Source: [Leptolyngbya] sp. PCC 7376
GTDB lineage: Bacteria; Cyanobacteriota; Cyanobacteriia; Cyanobacteriales; MRBY01
Reading direction: 5' to 3'
Assembly: GCF_000316605.1 (NCBI RefSeq)
Contig: NC_019683.1
Span: 2,774,036-2,838,035, forward strand
Length of the DNA stretch: 64,000 bases
Below the pieces are notes generated by a model that was not told the origin of the DNA, ran no database searches, and saw only the letters and a program-made list of their open reading frames with translations. Position 1 is the first letter of the stretch. The number at the start of each line of letters is the position of its first letter. Shown in pieces: positions 16,826 through 25,844 of this stretch. The position numbers were made by a program, and so were the translations under genes.

Positions 16826-17398
16826 ATGCAACGAATTTCGAGCAGACTTCAAAGTCCATGGACTGTAATTGTTGTGTTGGCTAGTTTGTTATTGCCTGTG
16901 ATTTTATCGATGCTATTAGTTGGAATCGGTAATCTTCTAGGCTGCCAAATATCAGGAAGCCCGGGACAAATGTGTTATGTGCTTGGTCTTAATGCTGGTC
17001 AAACTATCACCAGGCTTATTGATTTGACATGGCGGAGTATGGCACTTGGAATGTTCCACATACCCTTTGTGAGCATGGGACTATTTGCCGGATTGTTTAT
17101 GTTGATTCGTTGGTGTTGTCCGAGAAGAATACTTATGCCATTGGGCATAGGGAGTATTTGGTATGTCGGCTTTGTTCCAACGATTGCAGGTTTTGTATTT
17201 GTTTGGTTTGTTGGTAATGCCGCTCAATGCTCTCTGAATGCAGGAGGGGTAGGAGACTGTTACTTATTCGGATTTTATACAGACGGTACATTTCATTATG
17301 CTAGTGTGCTGCCGTTTGCAATTTTTCTTTTAGTGCCTCTATGTGGTGTCCTTACAGGTGTATATTATGGCCTGATCAGACAGTACGGTAAGAATTAG
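16826..17398 (+). CDS. Small multi-pass membrane protein, tandem copy 1
   Basis: A 190-aa membrane protein of unknown function with about four to five hydrophobic segments. Cys-containing loops are notable (GNLLGCQISGSPGQMCYVLG, WCCPRR, NAAQCSLNAGGVGDC), suggesting disulfides or a metal site. ATG 16826 is chosen because homology with the next gene starts just after it; the upstream part of the frame is not shared. The next gene is a clear paralogue, and the flanks are also duplicated. No family is recognised. Confidence 0.6.
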   Translation: MQRISSRLQSPWTVIVVLASLLLPVILSMLLVGIGNLLGCQISGSPGQMCYVLGLNAGQTITRLIDLTWRSMALGMFHIPFVSMGLFAGLFMLIRWCCPRRILMPLGIGSIWYVGFVPTIAGFVFVWFVGNAAQCSLNAGGVGDCYLFGFYTDGTFHYASVLPFAIFLLVPLCGVLTGVYYGLIRQYGKN

Positions 17399-17442
17399 AG
17401 ATAAGTTCAGTTAAAGAATTTTCAAATAAAAATGAGGTCACT

Positions 17443-17497
17443 CTATTCAGGCATGGTGAGTGCGATTTTTCTGGTTGTTGATCCGGTGGCGATCGCC
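17443..17497 (-). repeat. Duplicated relic of the 3' end of the oxidoreductase gene
   Basis: These 55 bp match 18201-18255 with about 51 of 55 identities. The latter is the 3' end of the quinone oxidoreductase gene. Read on the minus strand the relic still encodes AIATGSTTRKIALTMPE and a TAG stop. It marks the boundary of a tandem duplication that copied a membrane-protein gene together with the end of its convergent neighbour. Confidence 0.85.
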
Positions 17498-17596
17498 GAC
17501 CTATTTGCTTGCTGAATAAAGTTCTGATTCAAGTTGGTGATACAAAAAAAGACCTTCACTATAGTGGATTTATATAAGGTCTTTGGAAATTCTGGT

Positions 17597-18193
17597 ATGG
17601 GTTTATTTCTGGGCAAACCTCGGCGTCAATGGTTAGTAATCACCCTACTAGCTAGTTTCTTATTGCCCACTCTTTTCTCTGCGCTACTGTTTGTAATGGG
17701 TAATCTTTTGGGTTGCCAAGTGGCAGGGAGCTCAGCACAAATGTGCAACATCGCAGGTATCAACATTGGTCAAACCATCACAATGTTTGTTGATTTGACA
17801 TGGTGGAGTATGGCATTTGGGATGTTCAGTACGCCTTATGTGAGCATTGGACTATTTATCGGACTGTTTGTATTGCTTCATCTTTGCTGTCCGAGGAGAA
17901 CGCTTATTCCATTGGGTATGGGCAGTATTTGGTTTGTCGGATTTGCTCCGATGATTGCAGGCATCGTATTTGTTTCATTTGTCGGTGATGCAGCCCAATG
18001 TTCTCTGAATGCGGGAGGAGTGGGTGAGTGTTTTTTATTCGGATTTGATACGGACTACGCATTTCATTCTGTTCATGCAGTGCCGTGGATGATCTTTTTT
18101 CTGATGCCTTTATGCGGTTTCCTAATGGGGCTATATGGTTTGACCGTGTGGGTTAGAGACAAGTTCAGCAAAAAAAGTGCAAAACAAAGGTGA
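17597..18193 (+). CDS. Small multi-pass membrane protein, tandem copy 2
   Basis: A 198-aa paralogue of the protein at 16826, with the same membrane segments and the same cysteines (GNLLGCQVAGSSAQMCNIAG, LCCPRR, DAAQCSLNAGGVGEC). The C-terminus is longer and basic (RDKFSKKSAKQR). ATG 17597 is used; the frame is open to 17534 but the extension is not conserved in copy 1. Its stop is 8 bp from the convergent oxidoreductase stop. Function unknown. Confidence 0.6.
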   Translation: MGLFLGKPRRQWLVITLLASFLLPTLFSALLFVMGNLLGCQVAGSSAQMCNIAGINIGQTITMFVDLTWWSMAFGMFSTPYVSIGLFIGLFVLLHLCCPRRTLIPLGMGSIWFVGFAPMIAGIVFVSFVGDAAQCSLNAGGVGECFLFGFDTDYAFHSVHAVPWMIFFLMPLCGFLMGLYGLTVWVRDKFSKKSAKQR

Positions 18194-18200
18194 ATTCCTC

Positions 18201-19208
18201 CTATTCGGGCATAGTGAGTGCTATTTTTCCGGTTGTTGATCCGGTGGCGATCGCCTCATGAGCGAGTTTGGCCTCGGCGAGAGGAAACGTTTGTCCGAGA
18301 TGAATTTTTAGATCGCCTGACTCAAACCATTCTGTACATTGCTCGAGGATTTCGGCATGGTGAATCTGCCCGGCTTCAATACCCATCAACATTGGTGTGA
18401 GCATTAACTCTAAGCCAATCCTTAAATTACGTTTGCGAGCCAGTTTTAAATTATCGAGACTAAAATCTGGCTCAAGAATCGTCACTAAATCGCCATAAAT
18501 TTTTACCGCTGGTACTGTATCCCAAAAAACTTGCCCACCTACTGTGTCAAAGGCAATATCGACCCCTTTTCCTTTTGTGAAATCGAGCACTGCTTCCGTA
18601 ATATCAGTATCTTTATAGAAAATTGTTTCATCAGCTCCCAATTTTCTCGCGAGGCGATCTTTATCTGGGGTACTGACTGTCGTAATCACTTTGGCTCCCC
18701 ACTTTTTCGCAAGTTGGATTGCCACATGACCAACGCCCCCTGCACCTGCATGGATTAAAATCGTTTGATCTTTTTGAATTCGAGCGCGATCGCCTAATGC
18801 TTCCCAAGCTGTAATTAAAACGAGAGGGGCGGCAGCAGCTTCCGCAAAAGATAAATTTTTGGGCTTGTGGGCAACAAAACGGCTGTCCACAACCGCATAT
18901 TCCGCGTAATTGCCTTTTCCAGTTTTGCCGAGACCACCATCACAAAAATAGACGAGCTCTCCAACCCGAAAATTTTTGACTGCACTGCCTACTTCCTCAA
19001 CAATGCCCGCACCATCACAACCGAGAATGGCGGGTAAAGGATCATCATAAAATGTGCCGCGACTGCAAATCTTTGTGTCGATGGGATTCACACCCGCTGC
19101 AGCCAACTTAACTAAAATCTGCTGCGGTTGAAGAAGCTCTGGCTCCGGAAAATCTAAAAGAGTGAGTACCTCTGGGGAACCCACTCTCGTCATGGCGATC
19201 GCCTTCAT
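18201..19208 (-). CDS. NADPH:quinone oxidoreductase-like (MDR family)
   Basis: A 335-aa medium-chain dehydrogenase/reductase of the zinc-free quinone oxidoreductase type. It has an N-terminal GroES-like part with the conserved AAGVNPIDTKI segment and a Rossmann fold with HAGAGGVGHVAIQLAKKWGAKV near residues 150-170. It reduces quinones or enones with NAD(P)H in the cytosol; the substrate is not identifiable. ATG 19208 is preferred over 19241 because the family starts MKAIAMTRVG. A perfect palindrome lies just upstream at 19234. Its 3' tail exists in duplicate at 17443. Confidence 0.85.
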   Translation of the reverse strand: MKAIAMTRVGSPEVLTLLDFPEPELLQPQQILVKLAAAGVNPIDTKICSRGTFYDDPLPAILGCDGAGIVEEVGSAVKNFRVGELVYFCDGGLGKTGKGNYAEYAVVDSRFVAHKPKNLSFAEAAAAPLVLITAWEALGDRARIQKDQTILIHAGAGGVGHVAIQLAKKWGAKVITTVSTPDKDRLARKLGADETIFYKDTDITEAVLDFTKGKGVDIAFDTVGGQVFWDTVPAVKIYGDLVTILEPDFSLDNLKLARKRNLRIGLELMLTPMLMGIEAGQIHHAEILEQCTEWFESGDLKIHLGQTFPLAEAKLAHEAIATGSTTGKIALTMPE

Positions 19209-19233
19209 TTTTTTCTCAGGTAGAATAGTGCAC

Positions 19234-19253
19234 TCGAACAATTAATTGTTCGA
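19234..19253. promoter_or_regulatory. 20-bp perfect palindrome, probable operator
   Basis: TCGAACAATTAATTGTTCGA is a perfect 20-bp palindrome starting 26 bp upstream of the oxidoreductase start codon. The position and symmetry suggest binding by a dimeric repressor controlling the oxidoreductase. The GAAC...GTTC halves recall several HTH regulator sites, but the regulator is not encoded next to it. Confidence 0.55.
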
Positions 19254-19277
19254 ATCTTACCCAAAAACGGCGCAAAA

Positions 19278-19454
19278 TTAAATGAGATCGTAACGATGGC
19301 AAATCATGGCGAATGCAGAAGCCATTAACGTAATTGCAAGGGCAAGAAAAGGATTTTGACCTTGGCTAACAGCGAAAGATGTTGCAACACCTGCGCCCAA
19401 CCCGGCAACCAAGCCTGCTTGTACATAATCTTTCTCTGTGTTGCCGTTATACAT
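19278..19454 (-). CDS. 58-aa predicted membrane protein
   Basis: A small ORF encoding MYNGNTEKDYVQAGLVAGL..., 58 aa. Its body is a Gly/Ala-rich hydrophobic region (GLGAGVATSFAVS, then FLALAITLMASAFAMI), probably one or two membrane helices, ending HRYDLI. The start is preceded by AAGGA about 8 bp upstream. It lies between the oxidoreductase and the ferredoxin gene. No family is recognised. Biased composition and a good ribosome site make it likely to be real. Confidence 0.6.
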   Translation of the reverse strand: MYNGNTEKDYVQAGLVAGLGAGVATSFAVSQGQNPFLALAITLMASAFAMICHRYDLI

Positions 19455-19677
19455 ATACTTTAATCCTTCGTTTCAAAGTTTATTAATGGGAGGGTAAAAA
19501 AAGCTTTATAAAAGAACTGTTTAGGTAAACAATTTCGCCATTAAACCTATCACTGGGATTTTGTTGGGGTGAGCGACTTGCAATCAAGGTTTAGATTTGG
19601 CTACATTTCTTAATGTGCTCTCTGTCCAGTAAAATAACAATCTAAAGAAAACATAAAATTCTAGAATTTAGTCTTCT

Positions 19678-19998
19678 ATGACAACTACTTATAAAGTCGA
19701 AATTCAGCACCGTGGTAACACCTACACCATTGATGTGCCCGAAGACCAAACGATCCTTGAAGCAGCCCACGAAAATCAAATTGATTTACCCACATCCTGT
19801 GGTGCTGGAGTTTGTACAACTTGTGCGGCGCTAATCACCGAAGGCACCGTAACCCGTGAAGAAGGGATTGGTTTATCGCCAGATCTCCAGGAAGAAGGCT
19901 ATGCGTTGTTATGTGTGGCTTATCCTAGTTCGGATGTGAAATTGGAATCGGATAAGGAAGAAGCGGTTTATGACCGGCAGTTTGGTCAAAGCTCTTAA
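19678..19998 (+). CDS. petF: [2Fe-2S] ferredoxin
   Basis: A 106-aa plant-type ferredoxin with ligands Cys41, Cys46, Cys49 and Cys79 (SCGAGVCTTC, then ALLCVAYP). It carries electrons from photosystem I to FNR and other stromal-type reductases. It is slightly longer than the main photosynthetic ferredoxin (about 97 aa) at the C-terminus (DKEEAVYDRQFGQSS), so it may be an alternative isoform. It is a single-gene unit on the plus strand. Confidence 0.85.
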   Translation: MTTTYKVEIQHRGNTYTIDVPEDQTILEAAHENQIDLPTSCGAGVCTTCAALITEGTVTREEGIGLSPDLQEEGYALLCVAYPSSDVKLESDKEEAVYDRQFGQSS

Positions 19999-20067
19999 CT
20001 TTTTGTCATGATGAGATTGGGGATATGATGCCCCTATTTTTTTGCTTATTTTTCCGGCAGTTCTATT

Positions 20068-20556
20068 GTGGTGAGCCAATCTTTGTCTCGTAAACGCACC
20101 AAGAAAAATTCATCGTTACGTTTATTTCGGTATTGGTATCTGAAAATTCGCCGCCAAGAAGGGTCGTCAGAGGCGATCGCCAGAGGTTGGGCCTGCGGAG
20201 TGTTTGCAGGCAGTTTTCCGTTATTTGGCTTGCAAACATTAATTGGTTTATTGCTAGCGACTCTATTGCGTGGCAATAAATTCACGGCAGCAGCAGGCAC
20301 CTGGATCAGTAATCCATTTACCTACGTCCCCATTTATTATTTCAATTTTCGGATAGGGGAAATCATCCTTCGACAGCAGGCCGAGTTTAGCGTCGATCAA
20401 TTAGAATCCTGGACGCAAATGGGGCTGGCAGGTTTTCATTTTATGTTTATCTTGTTTACCGGCTGTATTGTGGTGGGATCTGCGCTCGGTATTGCGGCTT
20501 ATTTTGGCACCCTGAGATTGACAAACCGGTGGCGATCGCTGAAAAAGCAACGATAG
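20068..20556 (+). CDS. DUF2062 membrane protein
   Basis: A 162-aa protein of the DUF2062 family with a basic N-terminus and two or three membrane segments. The family core is visible as GWACGVFAGSFPLFGLQTLIG and GTWISNPFTYVPIYYFNFRIG. The function is unknown; family members are short membrane proteins found across bacteria. It starts at GTG 20068 or at the GTG directly after. The next gene, pyrD, follows 79 bp later in the same direction. Confidence 0.8.
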   Translation: MVSQSLSRKRTKKNSSLRLFRYWYLKIRRQEGSSEAIARGWACGVFAGSFPLFGLQTLIGLLLATLLRGNKFTAAAGTWISNPFTYVPIYYFNFRIGEIILRQQAEFSVDQLESWTQMGLAGFHFMFILFTGCIVVGSALGIAAYFGTLRLTNRWRSLKKQR

Positions 20557-20635
20557 ATTTTTGTCACTGGTTGAAGATCTATGCCTGCTCCCGATTCTCG
20601 CTACACTAAAACCAGTTTGAATTTTCTTGGTATCC

Positions 20636-21778
20636 ATGGCTCTACTCAACTTTGCAAAGCCCAGTTATCCCCTTGTTTTAGCAGCATTTAAGAGTAATCC
20701 AGAGCAAGGACATCGCCAACTAATCAAAACGCTTCATTGGTTAGAGCGATCGCCAGATATGGTGTGGAGCCAATTTATGAAGACGCAAATGAAGCAGGAT
20801 TTTTGCGTTACAGATCAACGGCTTCAGCAAAAGCTTTGGGGGTTAGACTTCCCGAATCCAGTGGGGCTATCAGCAGGTTGTGATAAAGATGCGATGGCGG
20901 CAGGTATGTGGTCGCGATTTGGGTTTGGCTTTGCAGAGATGGGTGCAGTAACGCTTCATTCCCAACCCGGTAATCCGTTACCTCGTTTATTTCGTCTGCC
21001 GGAGGATCAAGCTGCTCTAAATCGTTTGGGAGCAAATAATCTCGGTGCGTCGGTGATGGCCAAAACCTTGGCAGAAAGCTGGAAAATTGAACCGCGACAA
21101 ATTCCGATTGGCATTAATCTCTGCAAATCAAAAATCACGCCTTTAGAGGAAGCCGCGGCGGATTACAAAGGTAGTTTTGAATTTCTCGAATCGGTAGCCG
21201 ATTATTTTGTCGTAAATGTCAGTTCGCCGAATACGCCTGGTTTGCGATCGCTCCAAGGCGGTGAACAGATTCAACCGATTCTTGATGCTCTTAAAACAGC
21301 GAACACAAACAATAAACCCATTCTGATTAAAATTTCCCCTGATCTTGAATGGGAGGCGATCGCCAACATTGTCACCATCGCCCAAAATTATGAACTCTCC
21401 GGCATTATCGCGACGAACACCACAACAAAACGCACTGGTCTCAAAACGAAAATTCTTGAGAAAACCGGCAATCCCGTCACCGAAGAAGCTGGCGGTATTA
21501 GTGGCGCTCCTGTCCGACAACGCTCGACGGAAGTGATCCGTTTTATCTACGAAAAAACCGAAGGCACTTTACCGATTATTGGGGTTGGTGGAATTTTTTT
21601 GGCTGAGCACGCTTGGGAAAAAATCACTGCTGGTGCAACGATTCTGCAACTCTACACCGGCTGGATTTATGAGGGTCCTTGGATTATCCCCAATGTCTTA
21701 AAAGGTTTGCTCGCTAAACTTGATGAACACAATCTCAACCATATTTCTGAGGCGATCGCCCTAGATTTTAAAAAATAA
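20636..21778 (+). CDS. pyrD: Dihydroorotate dehydrogenase (quinone), class 2
   Basis: This enzyme catalyses the fourth step of pyrimidine synthesis, oxidising dihydroorotate to orotate with quinone as acceptor at the membrane. The 380-aa protein has the FMN-site segments [10 protein letters not shown] and GVGGIF. The catalytic Ser is in [14 protein letters not shown], which is the class 2 form. The N-terminal helical part (residues 1-60) is the expected membrane-associated domain. ATG 20636 is preferred over the TTG at 20627. Confidence 0.95.
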   Translation: MALLNFAKPSYPLVLAAFKSNPEQGHRQLIKTLHWLERSPDMVWSQFMKTQMKQDFCVTDQRLQQKLWGLDFPNPVGLSAGCDKDAMAAGMWSRFGFGFAEMGAVTLHSQPGNPLPRLFRLPEDQAALNRLGANNLGASVMAKTLAESWKIEPRQIPIGINLCKSKITPLEEAAADYKGSFEFLESVADYFVVNVSSPNTPGLRSLQGGEQIQPILDALKTANTNNKPILIKISPDLEWEAIANIVTIAQNYELSGIIATNTTTKRTGLKTKILEKTGNPVTEEAGGISGAPVRQRSTEVIRFIYEKTEGTLPIIGVGGIFLAEHAWEKITAGATILQLYTGWIYEGPWIIPNVLKGLLAKLDEHNLNHISEAIALDFKK

Positions 21779-21872
21779 TCCTGAATTTTGAGCGTGTGTC
21801 AGCGTAGATACCTTTGTCCCCACACCACATATCTTGCATCTGTCTATGGCAAGATAGGGGTGATTTTCTCTG

Positions 21873-23186
21873 ATGTCTACCGCGCCAATTATGTTTCGTC
21901 GATCGCCTCGCCGCAATCCACTGCAAACCTATCTCGTTCAACCTGTCCTCAATGGGCTTAGTCCTTGGATGGGGATAGATTGGTGGCTAATGACCGTAAC
22001 CATTGCCCTTACTGTGATTGCTGGGTTAGCGATTCGGAGTGCCCAGTTAAATGTTGGAGTGATTGATTGGCGGCAACATTGGATTACTGCCATTGTAGGG
22101 TTGGTATTTTGTTTTCTTATTGCCCGTACCCGTTATAAGGCACTCATTTTTGGACATTGGATTATTTATGTCTTGAGCTTGGTTTCGCTGATTGCTGTCA
22201 TGGTGATTGGTGTGACCGCAAATGGTGCCCAAAGTTGGATTGGAGTGGGTGGTTTTAATGTGCAGCCCTCAGAATTTGCCAAAATCAGTTTGATTCTGAC
22301 TTTGGCGGCATTGCTCCATAAAAATACAGCAGATAGCCTTCCGAATATTCTCAAAGTAACGGCGGTGGCTGCGGTGCCTTGGTTCTGTATTGCCCTCCAG
22401 CCTGACCTTGGTACTGCGATGGTTTTCGGGGCGATCGGGATGGGAATGATCTATTGGGCTAATGCCAATGTGGGTTGGCTCGTGTTGATGGTCTCACCCC
22501 TTGTTTCAGCGGTCATGTTCAATGTCTTTTTCCCTGCTTGGATCATTTGGTTTGGGGTAATGGGCTTAATCGCTTGGTTTACGCTGCCATGGCGGTGGTT
22601 CGGGACAGTGGGCGCAATGGCAGCGAATGCGATCGCCGGATCCGGTGCTGGTGTGCTGTGGGGACTGCTCAAGGACTATCAAAAGGCTCGTTTAACGCTG
22701 TTTCTCGACCCCGAACAGGATGCCCTCGGCGGTGGTTATCACCTGATTCAATCCCGCATTGCTATAGGCTCTGGCCAGCTTTGGGGACAGGGTTTATACG
22801 AGGGCTCACAAACACAACTGAACTATGTCCCAGAGCAACATACCGACTTTATTTTTTCCGTAATTGGTGAAGAGCTGGGGTTTGTTGGGGCGATCGCCGT
22901 GATGATTTTATTTTGGATTTTGTGCTTGCGATTGATTCGAATTGCCTGCAAAACCGAGGATAACTTTGGCTCATTGATCGCCGTTGGTGTTCTCTCAATG
23001 ATTTTGTTTCAGGTGTTGGTCAATGTTGGGATGACCCTCGGTGTTGCGCCGATTACGGGGATTCCGCTACCTTGGCTGAGCTATGGTCGTTCATCGCTGC
23101 TGACGAATTTCATTGCCATTGGCCTTGTGCAAGCTGTCGCCAACCGAACATCGCGTACGAATAACAGCAGTTCGACTGGTTTATAG
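21873..23186 (+). CDS. rodA: SEDS-family peptidoglycan glycosyltransferase RodA
   Basis: A 437-aa polytopic membrane protein of the SEDS (RodA/FtsW/SpoVE) family that polymerises lipid II into glycan strands for cell elongation. Visible family features include GAQSWIGVGGFNVQPSEFAK near residue 120, PDLGTAMVF, the GLYEGSQTQLNYVPEQHTDFIFSV loop in two parts, and PLPWLSYGRSSLLTN near the end. Nothing in the immediate context decides between RodA and FtsW; the sequence is more RodA-like. Its 3' end overlaps the convergent PLP enzyme by 6 bp. Confidence 0.9.
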   Translation: MSTAPIMFRRSPRRNPLQTYLVQPVLNGLSPWMGIDWWLMTVTIALTVIAGLAIRSAQLNVGVIDWRQHWITAIVGLVFCFLIARTRYKALIFGHWIIYVLSLVSLIAVMVIGVTANGAQSWIGVGGFNVQPSEFAKISLILTLAALLHKNTADSLPNILKVTAVAAVPWFCIALQPDLGTAMVFGAIGMGMIYWANANVGWLVLMVSPLVSAVMFNVFFPAWIIWFGVMGLIAWFTLPWRWFGTVGAMAANAIAGSGAGVLWGLLKDYQKARLTLFLDPEQDALGGGYHLIQSRIAIGSGQLWGQGLYEGSQTQLNYVPEQHTDFIFSVIGEELGFVGAIAVMILFWILCLRLIRIACKTEDNFGSLIAVGVLSMILFQVLVNVGMTLGVAPITGIPLPWLSYGRSSLLTNFIAIGLVQAVANRTSRTNNSSSTGL

Positions 23187-24410
23187 CGTTTCAAAAGCCT
23201 CAAGTACGGCTTCAAGGGCGATCGCCCCGTGAGTCCAATGTGTACCGCCCTGACAAAATACGATATAGGGTTCACGTAATGGCCCATCCGCTGACAGCTC
23301 AGATGTGCTGCCATCAATAAATGTGCCGCCAGCCATCACCAAATCACTGGCGTAACCTGGCATCGGCGCGGGTACTGGATCGAGATAAGAGCCAATGGGT
23401 GAAAACTTTTGCCACGCCCGACAAAATGCTAATAATTTTTCAGGTGAACCGAGCTTAATTGCTTGAATCACATCCTGACGTGGCTCATTATGGAGTGGCT
23501 TCACTTCATAACCCAACTCATGAAATACCTTGGCGACAAGCAAGGTGCACTTTACTGCTTCAGCCACCATTTGCGGTGCAAGAAATAGGCCTTGAAAAAG
23601 CAATCGATTTTGGTCATAAGTCGCGCCACCATGACTGCCAATCCCTGGCGCAGTTAGCCGACAAGCCGCTTGTTCAACAAACTCTGCTTTCCCGGCGAGA
23701 TAGGCTCCTCCCGTGACAATTGTGCCGCCTGGATTTTTGATCAGAGAACCAGCCATTAAATCAGCCCCAACTGCTGTCGGTTCAACTGTTTCAATAAATT
23801 CACCGTAGCAATTATCTACAAAACAAACTGTTTCAGAATTTTGCTTTTTGACGATCTCGATAATCCTTTGAATCTCTGCTGTCGATAAACTTTTTCGCCA
23901 TGAATAACCGCAGGATCGCTGAATCAATATCATGCGAGTTTTTGATTGAATTGCTGTCTCTAGCCCTTCCCAATCGACTGTGCCTGTTTCCGTTAGCTCT
24001 AGTTGTCGATAGCTGATGCCAAACTCGGCTAAAGATCCTTGCCCCGCTTCTCGTAAACCAATGACTTCTTCCAATGTGTCATAGGGCGCTCCAGCCACGG
24101 CCAACAGCTCATCACCTGGCCGTAATACTCCATACAGAGCAGCGGCGATCGCATGGGTCCCCGATACAAACTGTACCCGCACTATTGCAGCTTCCGAACC
24201 CATCACTTCCGCATAGATCTGATCAAGCGTTTCTCGACCGAGATCCCCATGACCATAACCACTAACGCTGCTGAAATGATGGACTCCGACTTTGTGATTT
24301 TGAAATGCAGTTAAAACTTTTCTGAGATTTTGTTGGGTCTGGCGATCAATCTCTAAAAACTGTGGCGTTAGCTCGGCGATCGCCTGATTGATTTTCTCCG
24401 CAGCGGTCAT
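23181..24410 (-). CDS. Methionine gamma-lyase family / aluminium-resistance-type PLP protein
   Basis: A 409-aa PLP-dependent protein of the family often annotated aluminium resistance or methionine gamma-lyase family (Met_gamma_lyase, fold type I). The N-terminal HFSSVSGYGHGDLGRETLD segment and the lysine region AGSLIKNPGGTIVTGGAYLAG are characteristic; the Lys there is the likely PLP anchor. The physiological reaction is not established. It converges on rodA with a 6-bp overlap. Confidence 0.85.
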   Translation of the reverse strand: MTAAEKINQAIAELTPQFLEIDRQTQQNLRKVLTAFQNHKVGVHHFSSVSGYGHGDLGRETLDQIYAEVMGSEAAIVRVQFVSGTHAIAAALYGVLRPGDELLAVAGAPYDTLEEVIGLREAGQGSLAEFGISYRQLELTETGTVDWEGLETAIQSKTRMILIQRSCGYSWRKSLSTAEIQRIIEIVKKQNSETVCFVDNCYGEFIETVEPTAVGADLMAGSLIKNPGGTIVTGGAYLAGKAEFVEQAACRLTAPGIGSHGGATYDQNRLLFQGLFLAPQMVAEAVKCTLLVAKVFHELGYEVKPLHNEPRQDVIQAIKLGSPEKLLAFCRAWQKFSPIGSYLDPVPAPMPGYASDLVMAGGTFIDGSTSELSADGPLREPYIVFCQGGTHWTHGAIALEAVLEAFETL

Positions 24411-24819
24411 ATCAAATTACAATCTCGCAATTTAGCTTGCCCATCATATCAACTACCGTGAAACACTTTGACTTCCTCAACAATAACCCTCTCAATCCTT
24501 TTCATAGTGTCCATTTTCCTTGCCTAACCCGGTGAACAAATGTAAAATGAAGTCTATTTTGATGAAGCAAGCCACTGCTTTTACCCATAAAGCAAAGCTA
24601 AAAAAAGTTGAAGCTGCATTTCATCTCACAATTTGAGAAATATCAAAAATTTTCGACTTTCCAAAGTTTGCAAAACTAGATTAGAATTTCTTATCCTTGC
24701 AAGTTTTGCTTGACTTTCTTCAGTTTTCGCTTAAGCAAAAATGTAAGACGCCCCTTAAATGAACTATATTCAAGCAGACGGTGTCTTAACAAAACTAAAA
24801 CCTCCAGAAAGGATCTTTC
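24411..24819. other. Divergent promoter region upstream of desC
   Basis: A 409-bp AT-rich gap between the PLP enzyme and desC, which point away from each other. No ORF or RNA gene is seen. It must contain both promoters. The desC start is preceded by AGAAAGGAT. Confidence 0.4.
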
Positions 24820-25635
24820 ATGACTGTTGCTACCTCACAAAAGCTATCTCTAGACTGGACGACTGTAATTTATTTCAGTCTCATCCATATCGTCGCACTG
24901 CTCGCATTTCTGCCAGGCAATTTTAGCTGGCAGGCGGTTGGAGTATTCTTACTTTTCCATTGGATTACAGGCGGTGTTGGGATTACACTCGGATTCCACC
25001 GGCTTGTCTCCCACCGCAGCTTCGATGTGCCGAAATGGGTTGAGTACATTCTGATTTTTTGTGGAACACTTGCCTGTCAAGGAGGGCCCCTAGACTGGAT
25101 TGGTTTACACCGTATTCACCATAAGCACTCAGACACGACCCCTGACCCCCATGATTCCAACAAAGGATTTTGGTGGAGCCATATCGGTTGGATGCTTTTT
25201 GAAATTCCAGCTCGCGCAGATATCGATCGTTATATCAAAGATATTAAAGACGATCCTTTCTATAATTTCTGCCAGAACTACATGATTCCTATTCAAGTAG
25301 TTGTCGGTTTACTACTGTTTGCTTGGGGTGGCTGGTCTTTTGTGACATGGGGGATCTTCATGCGCTTAGCTGTCGTTTTCCATTGCACTTGGTTTGTGAA
25401 TAGCGCAACTCACAAATTTGGTTATCAGAGCCACGAATCTAACGATAAATCCCGTAACTGCTGGTGGGTTGCCCTCGTTACTTATGGCGAAGGCTGGCAC
25501 AACAATCACCACGCCTATCAATATTCCGCACGCCATGGTTTGAACTGGTGGGAAGTTGATATGACTTGGATGACTATTCGTTTGCTTCAAATCCTAGGTC
25601 TAGCGAAGAATATCAAACTCGCTCCTACTGACTAG
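24820..25635 (+). CDS. desC: Delta-9 acyl-lipid desaturase
   Basis: A 271-aa integral membrane di-iron desaturase that introduces the delta-9 double bond into fatty acids of membrane lipids. The three histidine boxes are present: HRLVSH near residue 61, HRIHHKHSD near 98 and HNNHH near 230. Four hydrophobic segments and the length fit cyanobacterial DesC (acyl-lipid type without a cytochrome b5 domain). It is monocistronic, with a hairpin downstream. Confidence 0.92.
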   Translation: MTVATSQKLSLDWTTVIYFSLIHIVALLAFLPGNFSWQAVGVFLLFHWITGGVGITLGFHRLVSHRSFDVPKWVEYILIFCGTLACQGGPLDWIGLHRIHHKHSDTTPDPHDSNKGFWWSHIGWMLFEIPARADIDRYIKDIKDDPFYNFCQNYMIPIQVVVGLLLFAWGGWSFVTWGIFMRLAVVFHCTWFVNSATHKFGYQSHESNDKSRNCWWVALVTYGEGWHNNHHAYQYSARHGLNWWEVDMTWMTIRLLQILGLAKNIKLAPTD

Positions 25636-25699
25636 TTGAGATGAGCCGACACTTTTGAGCGAAACCTCATAGGGTTACTAAATAAAATCAATTCTGATA

Positions 25700-25723
25700 A
25701 AGGCACCTTCGTGGTGTCTTTCT
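25700..25723 (+). terminator. Terminator after desC
   Basis: AAGGCACC pairs with GGTGTCTT (one G-T wobble) around a TTCGT loop, followed by a short T-rich run. It is about 65 bp after the desC stop. Confidence 0.55.
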
Positions 25724-25844
25724 GTTATTGTGAGTGCTTGCTTATTTTGTTCTGTTCAGCTAACATTTCGCCAATATTAAGTCTCCTCACAGAAAATTGA
25801 CTTTATCATCCAAAAGGCATTGCAGAATAGAGGATGCTGACCCA

